Shown: positions 35,473 through 44,962, counted from the stretch's first letter. The stretch is DNA of 59,346 nucleotides from an uncultured Sutterella sp. (GCA_905202595.1 CAJKSP010000010.1:1-59346); one strand, 5' to 3'. Program-made: numbers and translations. Notes: generated by a model from the sequence alone, not told the origin.

Positions 35473-36828
35473 TCAAGGCCGGTTCTTTTCCGCTTCGTTG
35501 ATGAGATCGGCGCGGCCGGCCGCTTCGCCTGCCGCAAGCGTCACGCGGAAGACGGCGCCTGCCGGCGAATCAAGCAGCTCGAGCTGCCAGCCCATGCGCC
35601 GGCAGATGCGAAGCGCAATCGAGAGGCCGAGGCCCGTGCCTTCGCCTTCGGCGTTGCGGCCGCGCTGGAACGCGCTGAAGATCTTCGTGCGCTCGTCGTC
35701 GGGGATCCCCGGGCCCGTGTCCTTCACGATGAAGCCCGTGCGGGTTTCGCAGAGCGCCACGCGGCCCGAAGGCGTGTACTGAACAGCGTTCTTGAGGAGG
35801 TTGTTCATCACGGCGCCGAGAATCACCGGAGAGTAGCTGCCCGGACAGCGGTCCAGCGAGAGGCAGTCGAGCACGAGTCCCTTCTTTTCCGCAATCGGCC
35901 GCCACACTTCCGTCAGGCGGCGGCAGAGCGTCTCCACCGTGTCGTCGGCTATGCGCTTCGAGCCTTCCTGAAGACGCGCCAGCTGCAGAAAAAGCGTCAC
36001 CAGTTCGCGCATGCGCTGCGCCGAGCGAAGAATGCGGTCCGCCTGTTCGATCTGCTTGGGGGAGAGCGGCGAGAGAAGGAGCAGCTCCACGCTGGTTTCG
36101 ATGACGGTGAGCGGCGTGCGCAGCTCGTGGCTCACGTCGCCTGTGAAGGCCTTTTCGCGTGCGAGCGCTTCATGGAGGCGGCGAAGCGCATCGTTGCAGA
36201 TCTGCGCGAGCTCGCCGATTTCATCCTCCGTCATGAGCGAGCGGTCGATGGGCTTCCAGTCTTCGCCCGTGTGTGCGGCGCTTCGCACTGCGCAGGCAAG
36301 CTGCCGCACAGGCCGCATGATGATGCGCTTAGTGAGCCAAAAGCCGATGAGGGCAGATAGGAAGAGCACGCTCGCAACGGACAGAATCGTCTGCAGCCAC
36401 ACTCGCCGCTCTTCGATTTCAAAGCCTTCCTGGTCGCGCACGAGGAGAATGTCGCCGCCCTCCCAGCGGCTGCGGTAGAGAAAGACGGCCGGCTTGCGGT
36501 CGCCTCGCTCGGAAAAGCCAAGAGGCGCATTGGCGAGATCAGCGGGCACGGGCTTGAGCGGCGCCTTCTCTCCGAAGACTTCGATCGACGGCGTGAGCCG
36601 GAGCGGCGCGCCTTGAGTGAGCGTTTTCTTCACGACGGAGAGTTCGTCCTTCATGAAGCTGCTCATGAGGGTCGACTCTGCAAAGTCCACGCTCTCCTTG
36701 ATGGCCAGCGAATAGACGGCGGCCACGGCCGTGATGAGCACGGCAAAGGAAAGCGCAATGCGCTTGGCAAGGCCTCTCGGTTCAAGGAGGCGGCGTAGGC
36801 GCGATCGAGTCGCTTCGTCGTGAAACAT
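35473..36828 (-). CDS. Sensor histidine kinase (orphan)
   Basis: A 451-residue membrane-bound two-component sensor. TM1 (IALSFAVLITAVAAVYSLAI) and TM2 (ILSVASVLFLSALIGFWL) flank a periplasmic domain of about 120 residues. A HAMP-like linker leads to the HisKA H-box FTGDVSHELRTPLTVIE and the HATPase N-box NNLLKNAVQYTP, G1 DTGPGIP and G2 GTGLGLSIA. All catalytic residues are present, including the phospho-accepting His. The start at 36828 (MFHDEATRSRLRRLL) puts TM1 about 25 residues in. No response regulator is adjacent on either strand, so its partner is elsewhere. The signal is unknown. Confidence 0.9.
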   Translation of the reverse strand: MFHDEATRSRLRRLLEPRGLAKRIALSFAVLITAVAAVYSLAIKESVDFAESTLMSSFMKDELSVVKKTLTQGAPLRLTPSIEVFGEKAPLKPVPADLANAPLGFSERGDRKPAVFLYRSRWEGGDILLVRDQEGFEIEERRVWLQTILSVASVLFLSALIGFWLTKRIIMRPVRQLACAVRSAAHTGEDWKPIDRSLMTEDEIGELAQICNDALRRLHEALAREKAFTGDVSHELRTPLTVIETSVELLLLSPLSPKQIEQADRILRSAQRMRELVTLFLQLARLQEGSKRIADDTVETLCRRLTEVWRPIAEKKGLVLDCLSLDRCPGSYSPVILGAVMNNLLKNAVQYTPSGRVALCETRTGFIVKDTGPGIPDDERTKIFSAFQRGRNAEGEGTGLGLSIALRICRRMGWQLELLDSPAGAVFRVTLAAGEAAGRADLINEAEKNRP

Positions 36829-36901
36829 AGGTTGAGCTCTGCGCTTCAAAGAAAGCTTTTCCAACAATAGCCGCACGGCTTTCGGAAAGGGGCGATTTTG
36901 A

Positions 36902-36936
36902 TAAAAAAGCGCCGGCTTGGAGAAAAGCCGGCGCTT
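36902..36936 (-). terminator. Terminator after the DUF2863-like gene
   Basis: On the minus strand, 12-base arms (36925-36936 and 36907-36918) are followed by a T-run (A residues 36903-36908 on plus). It separates the upstream hypothetical gene from the histidine kinase. Confidence 0.85.
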
Positions 36937-36982
36937 GGGCGAGCGGGCAGAAGGCCGGGCCTTCAGGCGCAGAGCCTGCGGT

Positions 36983-38254
36983 TTAGTTGAAAAGAAGGTT
37001 CGAGGCGCTGGCCGACGACGGCATGGCGTCCGGATCGCGCTTGGCGATCGGCTTCTGCTCACCCTTCACGGTGTTGTAGAGGCGGTCGACCGTGTCGGGT
37101 TCGGCCACGAGTCCCGTGCAGAGATACTGCTCCGGATCCGGGCAGGGGATGCCGTGCTGCGAAAGAAGCACTTCGACGTAGCGCATGATTTCGCGGCCGG
37201 CGACATCGGGCTCGTAGGGCGGCAGCGGCAGCGGCACGCCTGCGAGGAGCGTGTCAGGGTCGCTGAGCTTCGAAAAGGCGACGCGCAGCTCCGAATAGCC
37301 CTTGAGCGGATCGGAGAAGACGCCGAAGCTGGCCTGCAGGGCGGACACGGGAATGCCGAGGTCAATCGAGGCGCGCGTGGCCGTGAGGATCACGCGGTGC
37401 AGCCCCACGATGTAGTCGAGCTGGCGGACCGAATCGCTCATGAGGTAGGGCTCCGTCACGTAGTAGCGGAACTGCCCGCCGAAGTCCTTGAGCCAGTCCA
37501 GGAGGACCTGACCCCACGGCGTCGAGAGCGTGATGTCCGGGCCGAAGAAGGCGCTGCCGCTTCTCGGCACGCTGAATCCCTGCAGCTCATAGGGGTGCTT
37601 GAGCGCCGGCAGCTTCGAATTCTTTTTCGTGCGGACCGCAAAGAGGATGAGGCGGAAGCGCTGCGCGATGTCGCTCGCGTCCTCTTCGTCGTAGTTGGCG
37701 TCATAGCCCGGCATGTCGACCGACATGTTTTGCGGCACGAAGGGCGTGCCGGCGGCGGCCATCATGCGCAGCAGGTCGTAGGCGGGCGCAGCGTCGGCCA
37801 CCACGCGGTGGGTGAGCGGCATCAGGTTTTCGTAGACGAGAATGTCGCAGGCGCGCTCGTCGAAGTACGTGCTGAAGAGGAGCCTGCGCAGCGCCTCGGC
37901 CTTTTCCTTCGTGATGCGCTCGCTGCGGAGCGGCGCATTGGCGAGTGCATAAGCCAGAAAGCCTGCCGCATGGAGCGAATACTGCACGCCGCCCTCTTCA
38001 TAGGCAATCGGCATGCTGTCGAGCACGGCGCCCGCCACATCGTCGATCGCGTTGATCATGTCGGGGGGCAGCGTCTGCTTGAGCTCGTCGAGCGCTTGAT
38101 CGTAGGCCTCGTCGACGGCATGCGGATCCTGTGCGTAGAGCTTGCGGAACTGCGCGATGTAGATCGAAAGGTCCGAGGGATTGGTGAGCGTGCTCAGGAA
38201 CGGCAGAAGCCGCCGCATGGGCTCGAGCATCGGATTGCGGGACGAGGAGGACAT
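36983..38254 (-). CDS. Conserved hypothetical protein, possibly DUF2863-like
   Basis: A 423-residue soluble protein without signal peptide or membrane segment. I do not recognise a catalytic motif. The overall pattern (helical N-terminal half; EKAEALRRLLFSTYFDERACDILVYENLM; a middle carrying GPDITLSTPWGQVLLDWL; and YSELRVAFSKLSDPDTLLAGVPLPLPPYEPD near the C-terminus) recalls the betaproteobacterial DUF2863 family, but this is from memory and uncertain. Several starts are possible (38332, 38254, 38230) and none has a good Shine-Dalgarno; I took 38254. It is flanked by putP upstream and ends in its own terminator. Confidence 0.6.
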   Translation of the reverse strand: MSSSSRNPMLEPMRRLLPFLSTLTNPSDLSIYIAQFRKLYAQDPHAVDEAYDQALDELKQTLPPDMINAIDDVAGAVLDSMPIAYEEGGVQYSLHAAGFLAYALANAPLRSERITKEKAEALRRLLFSTYFDERACDILVYENLMPLTHRVVADAAPAYDLLRMMAAAGTPFVPQNMSVDMPGYDANYDEEDASDIAQRFRLILFAVRTKKNSKLPALKHPYELQGFSVPRSGSAFFGPDITLSTPWGQVLLDWLKDFGGQFRYYVTEPYLMSDSVRQLDYIVGLHRVILTATRASIDLGIPVSALQASFGVFSDPLKGYSELRVAFSKLSDPDTLLAGVPLPLPPYEPDVAGREIMRYVEVLLSQHGIPCPDPEQYLCTGLVAEPDTVDRLYNTVKGEQKPIAKRDPDAMPSSASASNLLFN

Positions 38255-38394
38255 GTCTGGTAAGTCCGGAGGCAGCGCGGCGCTGCCGCCTTGAAGGGAA
38301 AAATCGAGGTGCTTTCGTGCGAAGTGCGCCATTCTAGACGCTCGGACGAGGCGCTGCGTCTCCTGCTCGGCGATTCTCTGAAAGCCGGCAAGAC

Positions 38395-38439
38395 GAAGCC
38401 CGCTTTGCCGTGCCGTCTGGCGGGCTGAAAGCGGGCTTC
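38395..38439 (-). terminator. Candidate terminator after putP
   Basis: Perfect 12-base arms (38395-38406 and 38428-38439) form a strong hairpin just past the putP stop on the minus strand. The following T-tract is weak, so termination efficiency is uncertain. Confidence 0.45.
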
Positions 38440-38470
38440 TTGGCCGAGGGCAGCCGCCTTGCGGCGCAGC

Positions 38471-39961
38471 TCAGCGAGCGAGCTCTTCGCGGATTTCGGC
38501 GACGACGGCATCGTGCGTCGCTTCCATCGAAGCGGACGGCTTCTTGCCGAGGAGGCTCACGATGACGATGGCGATCGAGGCAAAGATGAAGCCGGGGAGA
38601 ATCTCGTAGATGCCGAACCAGGCGTAGTGATTCCAAATAAGCACCGTGGCGGCGCCGACGATCATGCCTGCGAGCGCGCCGTTGCGGGTCGTGCGCTTCC
38701 ACCAAAGCGAGAAGAGGATCACGGGACCGAATGCGGCGCCGAAGCCTGCCCAGGCGTAGGAGACGAGCGAAAGCACAAGGCTGTGCGGGTCGCGTGCAAG
38801 CCAGATCGAAATGGCCGCAATGACAAGCACCATCGTCCGGCCGATCCAGACGAGCTCGCGCTGCTTCGCCTTCGGGCGCAGGAAGGTGCGGTAGAAGTCT
38901 TCCGTGAGCGTCGAGGAGCAGACGAGGAGCTGGCAGGAGAGCGTCGACATCACGGCGGCGAGAATGGCCGACATCAGCAGGCCGGCGATCCACGGATTGA
39001 AGAGCAGGCTCGAGAGCACGATGAAAACGCGCTCGTGGTTTTCGTTCACAAGCCCTGCCTGATCCGGATGCATCGAGAAGTAGGCGGCGCCGAAGAAGCC
39101 GACGCCCACTGCGCCGGCCAGGCAGAAGATCATCCAGAGAATGCCGACGCGGCGCGCGTTCGGAATCACCTGAATCGAGCGCGCAGCCATGAAGCGCACG
39201 AGGATGTGCGGCTGCCCGAAGTAGCCGAGGCCCCAGGCGAAGAGCGAGATGATGCCGATGGCCGTCTGGCCTTCCATCATGTTCACCATCGTCGGACTGA
39301 TGTCGGTCACGCGCGAAGTGGCGGCCGAGAAGCCGCCGGCATCGATCATGACGGCGATCGGCGTCACGATGAGCGCGATGCACATGATGGCGGCCTGAAT
39401 CGTGTCGGTCCAGGAGACGGCCAGGAAGCCGCCGATGAAGACGTAGGCGATCGTGGCGGCAGCGCCAACCCAGAGCGCTGTGTCGTAGGACATGCCGAAG
39501 GTGTTTTCAAAGAGGCGGGCGCCGGCGACGATGCCCGAAGCGCAGTAGATCGTGAAGAAGATGAGAATCACGACCGCTGCGATGATGCGAAGCAGATTCT
39601 GCTTGTCCTCAAAGCGCTGCGAGAAGAAGTCCGGCAGCGTGAGCGCGTTGTGCGCTTTCTCTGTGTAGACGCGCAGCCGTCCCGCGACGATCGTCCAGTT
39701 GAGATACGACCCGAGCGTGAGGCCGATGGCGATCCAGGACTGCGAAATGCCCGAGAGGAAGACGGCGCCCGGCAGGCCCATCAGGAGCCAGCCGCTCATG
39801 TCCGACGCGCCGACGGAAAGCGCCGTCACGAGGCCGCCGAGGCTTCGGCCGCCGAGGATGTAGTCGCTGTAGTTGCGGGTGCTGTAGTAGGCGAAGAAGC
39901 CGACGCCCACCATGACGATGAGATAGCCGATGAAGGTGACGGCAGTGGGATTAGAGAACAT
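38471..39961 (-). CDS. putP: Sodium/proline symporter PutP
   Basis: A 496-residue SSS-family carrier with about thirteen transmembrane segments. Family landmarks: YILGGRSLGGLVTALSVGASDMSGWLLMGLPG in TM2 (Na+ site), RLRVYTEKAHNALTLPDFFSQRF, and GYFGQPHILVRFMAARS. The C-terminal SAILAAVMSTLSCQLLVCSSTLTEDFY includes the conserved Na+-coordinating serine/threonine. Length and sequence fit proline:Na+ symport; no putA dehydrogenase gene is nearby, so proline may be taken up for biosynthesis or osmoprotection. Monocistronic by appearance. Confidence 0.9.
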   Translation of the reverse strand: MFSNPTAVTFIGYLIVMVGVGFFAYYSTRNYSDYILGGRSLGGLVTALSVGASDMSGWLLMGLPGAVFLSGISQSWIAIGLTLGSYLNWTIVAGRLRVYTEKAHNALTLPDFFSQRFEDKQNLLRIIAAVVILIFFTIYCASGIVAGARLFENTFGMSYDTALWVGAAATIAYVFIGGFLAVSWTDTIQAAIMCIALIVTPIAVMIDAGGFSAATSRVTDISPTMVNMMEGQTAIGIISLFAWGLGYFGQPHILVRFMAARSIQVIPNARRVGILWMIFCLAGAVGVGFFGAAYFSMHPDQAGLVNENHERVFIVLSSLLFNPWIAGLLMSAILAAVMSTLSCQLLVCSSTLTEDFYRTFLRPKAKQRELVWIGRTMVLVIAAISIWLARDPHSLVLSLVSYAWAGFGAAFGPVILFSLWWKRTTRNGALAGMIVGAATVLIWNHYAWFGIYEILPGFIFASIAIVIVSLLGKKPSASMEATHDAVVAEIREELAR

Positions 39962-40171
39962 AGAGGCAGAGAAGCTTGCGGGAGCGTGCTTTTTGTTGGA
40001 ATTGTCAGCGCACAGCTGCGAGCGCGCTGCCGCCCGAAGGCGAGGCAGCCGCAGACGGGTGCGCCGCTCTGCTCTGCGGACGAGGGGGCCGGGCAGACGC
40101 GGCGAAGCCGGCGCTTTGGGGAGAGGCGCCGGGCGGTGCGCAAGCTCTAAGTATAGAGGCCGCGCGGCGGG

Positions 40172-41302
40172 CTACCCGCCGATGTAGTTCATCTCGATCT
40201 TGGGTCGGTCGGGCGCAATGCCGAGCGAGCGCAGCTCCGAGTAGCGGTTTTCGCGCGCGGTCCAGATGCGCCCGAGCGCCTCTTCAAGCTCGGCGTCGGT
40301 GCAGCCGCCCCGCAGCATCGTCCGCAGATCGAAGCCCACGGACGCAAAGAGGCAGAGATAGAGCCGGCCTTCCATGGAGAGCCGCACGCGCGAGCAGCTC
40401 CGGCAGAAGGCCTGCGTGACGGAGCTGATGAGGCCGAATTCGCCCTGGCCGTCAAGGTAGCGCCAGCGCGTGGCTGTTTCGCCTGGATAGTGCGCGCCGA
40501 CGGGCTCGACGGGCCAGTGTTCGGCGATGCGCTGGAGCAGCTCGTGGGACGGAACGACGTCCGTCATGCGCCAGCCGTTTGCCGTGCCGACGTCCATATA
40601 TTCAATGAAGCGGGGCACGACCGGCGTTGAGCGGAACCGCTCGCAGATCCGCACAGCCTCCTCTTCGTTCACACCGCGCTTGACGACGGTGTTGACCTTG
40701 ACGGGCAGTCCCGCGTCAAGCGCCGCATCGATCGCGGCGAGGACTTTGGCCGCCGGATAGCCTACGTCGTTGAAGCCCTGAAAGATGGCTTCGTCAATGG
40801 CATCGAGGCTGACGGTGACGCGGGTGAGGCCTGCGGCCTTGAGGCCGGCAGCCTTCTTGGCGAGCAGCGAGCCGTTCGTCGTCATGGCGATGTCAAGGGG
40901 CTTGCCTTCGTTGGTCCGCAGCGCTGCCAGCGATTCGATGAGGCGCTCGATGCCCTTTCTGAGCAGCGGTTCGCCGCCCGTAAGGCGGATCTTCTCGACG
41001 CCGTGCGCAGCGGCAATGCGGCAGATGCGCAGAATCTCTTCGAAGGTGAGGAGCTCCGTCATCGAGAGGAACTGATGGTTCTTCTTAAAGCTCTCCTTGG
41101 GCATGCAGTAGCGGCAGCGGAAGTTGCAGTGATCCGTCACCGAAACGCGCAGATCGCGGAGCGGCCGGCCGAGCCGATCGGTCCAGCGGCCGTTCTCAAT
41201 GCGAATGGGGCCCGTTTGCGGAATAGGCAGCGCGGGAATGCGCGGACGGCTGTCCGCAGCGCTTTCTTTGCGCCGAATAGGGATGACGTTGTGCTCGCTC
41301 AT
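40172..41302 (-). CDS. moaA: GTP 3',8-cyclase MoaA
   Basis: A 376-residue radical SAM enzyme that starts molybdenum cofactor synthesis from GTP. The N-terminal radical SAM cluster motif is CNFRCRYCMP (CxxxCxxC); RLTGGEPLLRKG is the SAM-binding GGE region; the C-terminal second [4Fe-4S] site is FCRSCSRVRLS with a further Cys in LYLCLF. It ends in the essential Gly-Gly (MNYIGG). The start at 41302 gives a 50-residue leader before the conserved core. moaC, its partner, is not in the window. Confidence 0.95.
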   Translation of the reverse strand: MSEHNVIPIRRKESAADSRPRIPALPIPQTGPIRIENGRWTDRLGRPLRDLRVSVTDHCNFRCRYCMPKESFKKNHQFLSMTELLTFEEILRICRIAAAHGVEKIRLTGGEPLLRKGIERLIESLAALRTNEGKPLDIAMTTNGSLLAKKAAGLKAAGLTRVTVSLDAIDEAIFQGFNDVGYPAAKVLAAIDAALDAGLPVKVNTVVKRGVNEEEAVRICERFRSTPVVPRFIEYMDVGTANGWRMTDVVPSHELLQRIAEHWPVEPVGAHYPGETATRWRYLDGQGEFGLISSVTQAFCRSCSRVRLSMEGRLYLCLFASVGFDLRTMLRGGCTDAELEEALGRIWTARENRYSELRSLGIAPDRPKIEMNYIGG

Positions 41303-41460
41303 GGCTCGCTGATGGTGGTAGTGCCTTGGGCGCCGCGCGCTTTTTGAGCTCTGAGCGCTGCCGCGGCCAAGCGGAAGAGTCCCTGAATTGTAGACACGCC
41401 TTCGGTTCAGCCGCACCCCTCTAAAGGCGTAGGCAAGCGCGCAGCAGAGCCTTTCATGAA

Positions 41461-42423
41461 CTACAGCGGCAGCGGATCGGCCTCCTGAGCGAGCGCCGCG
41501 TAGAAGGCATAGCGGTCGGGATCAATCTCGCCCGCTTCGACCGCCGCCTTGACGGCGCAGCCCGGCTCGTGGAGGTGGCGGCAGTTGAAGAAGCGGCAGC
41601 CTTGAGCGTGTGCGGCAATGTCAGGCATGCCGCGCAGGATGTCGTTCAGAGAGAGATGCGCCAGGCCGAATTCCTGAAAGCCCGGCGTGTCGACGACGGC
41701 GCCCTGCCAGTCGTCCGCTTCGGCGTCGTACCAGCGCGAGGCGGTCGTCGTCTGCTTGCCGAGGTCGAGCGCAACGCTGAATTCTCGCGTCGCCGCGCGA
41801 GCATGAGGAACGAGAAGATTGAGAATCGTGCTTTTGCCCATGCCCGACTGGCCGACAAGGAGCGTCGCCTTGCCGGCGAAGCGGGGCAGCAGCGCCGCCC
41901 GGGCGGCTGCCGGATCGCCTTCGGCAGAGATTTCGAGCGCGTCAATGCCGAGCCCGCGAAGCCGAGCGGCTTCAGCGGCGGCTTTTTCCGCATCCTCGGC
42001 GAGGTCGCACTTATTGCGGATGGCAAGCGCCGGAATGCCTGCTTCGTGCGCCGCAAGGAGCGCCTTCCAGATGAACCACGGATTGAAGCTCGGGCGGGAG
42101 GCGAAGACGACCGCCACCTGATCGACATTGGCGGCAAGCGACTTGGTGCGCCATTCGTCAGAGCGGTAGAGCAGCGAGCGGCGGGGCTCGATGGCTTCGA
42201 TGGCGGCAACGCCCGATGAGGCGGGCGTGCAGCGCACGACGTCGCCTACGACGACGTCGCCCTTCTTGCCGCGGCGATGCGCTTCAATGCGTTCGCCCTC
42301 TGCCGTCGTCACGAAGAAGTGCCGGCCGTGCGAGGCGGTGACGCGGCCTGTAAAGCCCGGAATGTCGCGCTCCGTCTGCGGCGCTTCTGTGCGCGGCCGT
42401 TCAGCGCTTCGACGCTTAGCCAT
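41461..42423 (-). CDS. rsgA: Ribosome small-subunit-dependent GTPase RsgA
   Basis: A 320-residue circularly permuted GTPase acting late in 30S maturation. An N-terminal OB domain (FTGRVTASHGRHFFV) is followed by G4 IRNKCDLAE, G1 VGQSGMGKSTILN and G3 DTPGFQEFGL in the permuted order. The C-terminal zinc motif is CRFFNCRHLHEPGCAV (Cys-His-Cys ligands). The start at 42423 overlaps the end of the upstream M48-like gene by 8 bases, so translation is coupled. The highly basic start MAKRRS is typical. Confidence 0.94.
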   Translation of the reverse strand: MAKRRSAERPRTEAPQTERDIPGFTGRVTASHGRHFFVTTAEGERIEAHRRGKKGDVVVGDVVRCTPASSGVAAIEAIEPRRSLLYRSDEWRTKSLAANVDQVAVVFASRPSFNPWFIWKALLAAHEAGIPALAIRNKCDLAEDAEKAAAEAARLRGLGIDALEISAEGDPAAARAALLPRFAGKATLLVGQSGMGKSTILNLLVPHARAATREFSVALDLGKQTTTASRWYDAEADDWQGAVVDTPGFQEFGLAHLSLNDILRGMPDIAAHAQGCRFFNCRHLHEPGCAVKAAVEAGEIDPDRYAFYAALAQEADPLPL

Positions 42424-44113
42424 GTGAACTGGGCTCCTGATGTGCTGTAGGGTTCGAGGGCGCCTGGGCGGCATCTGCCTGGCCGCCTGCGTCTGGTTCG
42501 GCCCTCGCGCGAAGAGAGGGCGCCGATGCGGATTCTTTCGGGTTTGCCGCAGCGCCGTCAACTGCCGCGCCCGCCGAAGCGCCTTCAGCGGCGGGCGTCG
42601 CATCCTCGCCGAGCCAGGCTTCGGGCGGCAGCGCCTCTTCGTCCGGCAACCCCTTTGAGAGCGGCTCTTCGCTGAGAGCCTCGTGGCCGCCGGCCTCTGG
42701 GGCGGATCCGCCGCGGGATCGGCTCGCAGACGGCATGACGACAGGCTGCTTGTCCGGCGGCAGTCCCGGCTCGAGGTAAGGCGTCATGTCAAAGGGCGGC
42801 GAGGCTGAAGGCCCGTCAAGCGAAATCTTTCCGCGCTCGGCGAGCGAAATGATCGCGGCCACCCGCATGCCGGCATGGGGGCGGCGGTAGTGAAAGAGCG
42901 AAAAGAGGCGCGAAGGCGCAAGCGTCGTCGCGTAGTCGCGGTGAAGCTTCACCAGCGCTCGGATGAGGGCATTGCCGCCGACGTGCTTGGCGGCATACGC
43001 ATCGGCGTCATACTGCATCTGCCGGGCAAAGAGATTCACCAGCGGCCGAAGCGGGTAGAAGAGAATTGGAAAGACGGCGATGGCGACGGCGATGACGAAG
43101 CCGGCATGCGAGCCTTCGCGCGCGAGCGTTACATAGGGCGAGAAGCCGAAGCCCTCGAAGAAGTCGTCGTTGATCGAGCCCCAGCCGGCAAAGCGGAAGA
43201 CGCACCAGCCGGCGGCGGCAAAGAGAAGAATGCGAAGCCACGGATGACCGTGTCGGGCGTGGCCGCAGTCATGCGCGATGAGCGCAAGGAGCTCTTCGCG
43301 CGAGAGCTTCGCTGCCGCGCCGGCAAAGACGATGACGGTCCGCCTGCGGCCCCAGCCGGCCAGAACGACATGCGAATGCTGCCATCCTGCAGGGCGCGTC
43401 ATGATGACGAAATCCTTCATCTCCATGCCGATCGAGGCGAGGAAGTCCGCCACCATGCGCCGCGCGGCCGGATCTGCGACGGGTTCGGCGCGCCGGCCCC
43501 AGAAAATGCCTTGGACGCTCTGCACTTTCCAGCGCCACAAGAGGTAGGCGCACCAGAGCGCCCAGCCGACGAGCCACCAGCGCTCGCCGGCCGCTTCGAG
43601 ACAGGCGAGCAGAACGGCGATGAGCGGCAGCTCGATCAGCCACCCGGCAAGCGTTTCCTTGGCGCGTCGGGCGAGCCAAGCGCGCTCGCTCTGGCCGAGG
43701 TAGCCGTACTGCTGCGGAATGCGGCAGCGAAGATGCCAGCTGAAGGGAAAGTCGACGAGCGCCAGAAAGAGCGTCACCGCGGCGATGGTTCCCCACTGTG
43801 CGGCAATCGAGTTGTCGAAAAGCGCACCCATGAAGGCGGCAATGACTGTGAGGCCCTGTCCGTAGGTGAGGAGAAGTGCGGCGCCGGCGCCCGCAAAGCT
43901 CTGCAGCAGCTGCGCCTGCGCCAGATCGACCGTGTAGTCGGCGGCTTTCTGATGAGCAGCCAGCGAGAGCTTCATTTCAAAGCGGGATGGCAGCATTTCG
44001 CGGGCGCGCTCCGCTGCGTGCGTATGCAGAATCGTGAGAGCGCACTCCAGCAGAAGCGACAGCGCCAGAAGCGCGAGAAAGCCGTGTTCGATGTTGCTCG
44101 CAGTGAGAGTCAT
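42416..44113 (-). CDS. M48 (Ste24-like) membrane metallopeptidase with Asp substitutions
   Basis: A 565-residue membrane protein homologous to Ste24-type M48 peptidases. At least five hydrophobic segments span residues 5-330. The zinc motif reads HDCGH (residues 281-285) instead of HExxH, and the third ligand region reads QYDADAYAA (Asp369) instead of ExxA with Glu. Around these the family context is intact: ELLALIAHDCGHARHGHPW, ALVKLHRDYATTLAPSRLFSLFHYRRP. The C-terminal 130 residues are Ala/Glu/Pro-rich and low-complexity. The gene overlaps rsgA by 8 bases and diverges from orn. No frameshift or stop interrupts it, so it is maintained. Activity is uncertain: Asp can bind zinc but is a poor replacement for the catalytic Glu. 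Confidence 0.8.
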   Translation of the reverse strand: MTLTASNIEHGFLALLALSLLLECALTILHTHAAERAREMLPSRFEMKLSLAAHQKAADYTVDLAQAQLLQSFAGAGAALLLTYGQGLTVIAAFMGALFDNSIAAQWGTIAAVTLFLALVDFPFSWHLRCRIPQQYGYLGQSERAWLARRAKETLAGWLIELPLIAVLLACLEAAGERWWLVGWALWCAYLLWRWKVQSVQGIFWGRRAEPVADPAARRMVADFLASIGMEMKDFVIMTRPAGWQHSHVVLAGWGRRRTVIVFAGAAAKLSREELLALIAHDCGHARHGHPWLRILLFAAAGWCVFRFAGWGSINDDFFEGFGFSPYVTLAREGSHAGFVIAVAIAVFPILFYPLRPLVNLFARQMQYDADAYAAKHVGGNALIRALVKLHRDYATTLAPSRLFSLFHYRRPHAGMRVAAIISLAERGKISLDGPSASPPFDMTPYLEPGLPPDKQPVVMPSASRSRGGSAPEAGGHEALSEEPLSKGLPDEEALPPEAWLGEDATPAAEGASAGAAVDGAAANPKESASAPSLRARAEPDAGGQADAAQAPSNPTAHQEPSSHG

Positions 44114-44315
44114 GAAGGAGCGTGGCGGCGAGAAGTATGGCGGCACAAGCCGGGACGGGCGCGCTTTGAGGGCTGCTGCAGGCAAGCGGGCCGAGCGCTG
44201 AATGAGCGATTATCGGCGATTGCGAACTAGAATGAGTGCTTTGCAGCGGCCGGCTCCGTTAAATGCGGCCTTTCGGCTGCAGCGTTCTATTCAATATCCC
44301 GAAGGAGCACGAGAC

Positions 44316-44882
44316 ATGGCTGCCAGCGAGCGCGATCCGTCCTATGCGGACGACAACCTCATCTGGATTGATATGGAGATGACGGGGCTGCAGCCCGAGG
44401 TGAACCGCGTGCTGGAGGTGGCGGCGATCATCACGGACAAGAACCTCAATATTCTGCATGAGGGTCCGGTCGTCGCCATTCATCAGTCGCCCGCCATTCT
44501 CGCCGGCATGGATGCCTGGAATACGGAAACGCACACGAAGTCGGGCCTGGTCGAGCGCTCGGCCGAGAGCGAGATTGACGAGCGCGAGTGCGCGCGCATC
44601 TTCATTGATGTCTTCCGCCGCTTTGTCCCCGAGGGAAAGAGTCCGATGTGCGGCAACACGATCGGGCAGGACCGCCGATTCATGGCGCGATGGCTCCCGG
44701 AGATGGAGCGCTGGTTCCACTACCGCTCGATCGATGTTTCGACCATTAAGGAGCTCTGCCGCCGCTGGGCCCCCGACAAGGTGTACGTCGGCCGGTCGCT
44801 TACGAAGCATCAGGCGCTTTCCGACATTCGGGACTCGATCAGCGAGCTCAAGCACTACCGCCGCGAAGTTTTCAAGATTTGA
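44316..44882 (+). CDS. orn: Oligoribonuclease
   Basis: A 188-residue DEDDh-family 3'-5' exonuclease that hydrolyses 2-5 nt RNAs, including linear c-di-GMP products. The DEDD residues appear in LIWIDMEMTGLQPE (Asp, Glu), CGNTIGQDRRFMARWLPEME (Asp), and the C-terminal KHQALSDIRDSISELKHYR (His, Asp). Start 44316 follows GAAGGAG with seven-base spacing. It diverges from the M48/rsgA genes and ends at a strong terminator. Confidence 0.96.
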   Translation: MAASERDPSYADDNLIWIDMEMTGLQPEVNRVLEVAAIITDKNLNILHEGPVVAIHQSPAILAGMDAWNTETHTKSGLVERSAESEIDERECARIFIDVFRRFVPEGKSPMCGNTIGQDRRFMARWLPEMERWFHYRSIDVSTIKELCRRWAPDKVYVGRSLTKHQALSDIRDSISELKHYRREVFKI

Positions 44883-44922
44883 CCGGCAGCGCGCCGCTTT
44901 GCCTTGCGGCGGCGCAAATCTG

Positions 44923-44962
44923 AAGCCGCTCTCGGAGCTTGCTCTTCCGGAGCGGCTTTTTT
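44923..44962 (+). terminator. Terminator after orn
   Basis: Nine-base arms (44923-44931 and 44950-44958) and a T-run to 44962. Confidence 0.85.
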
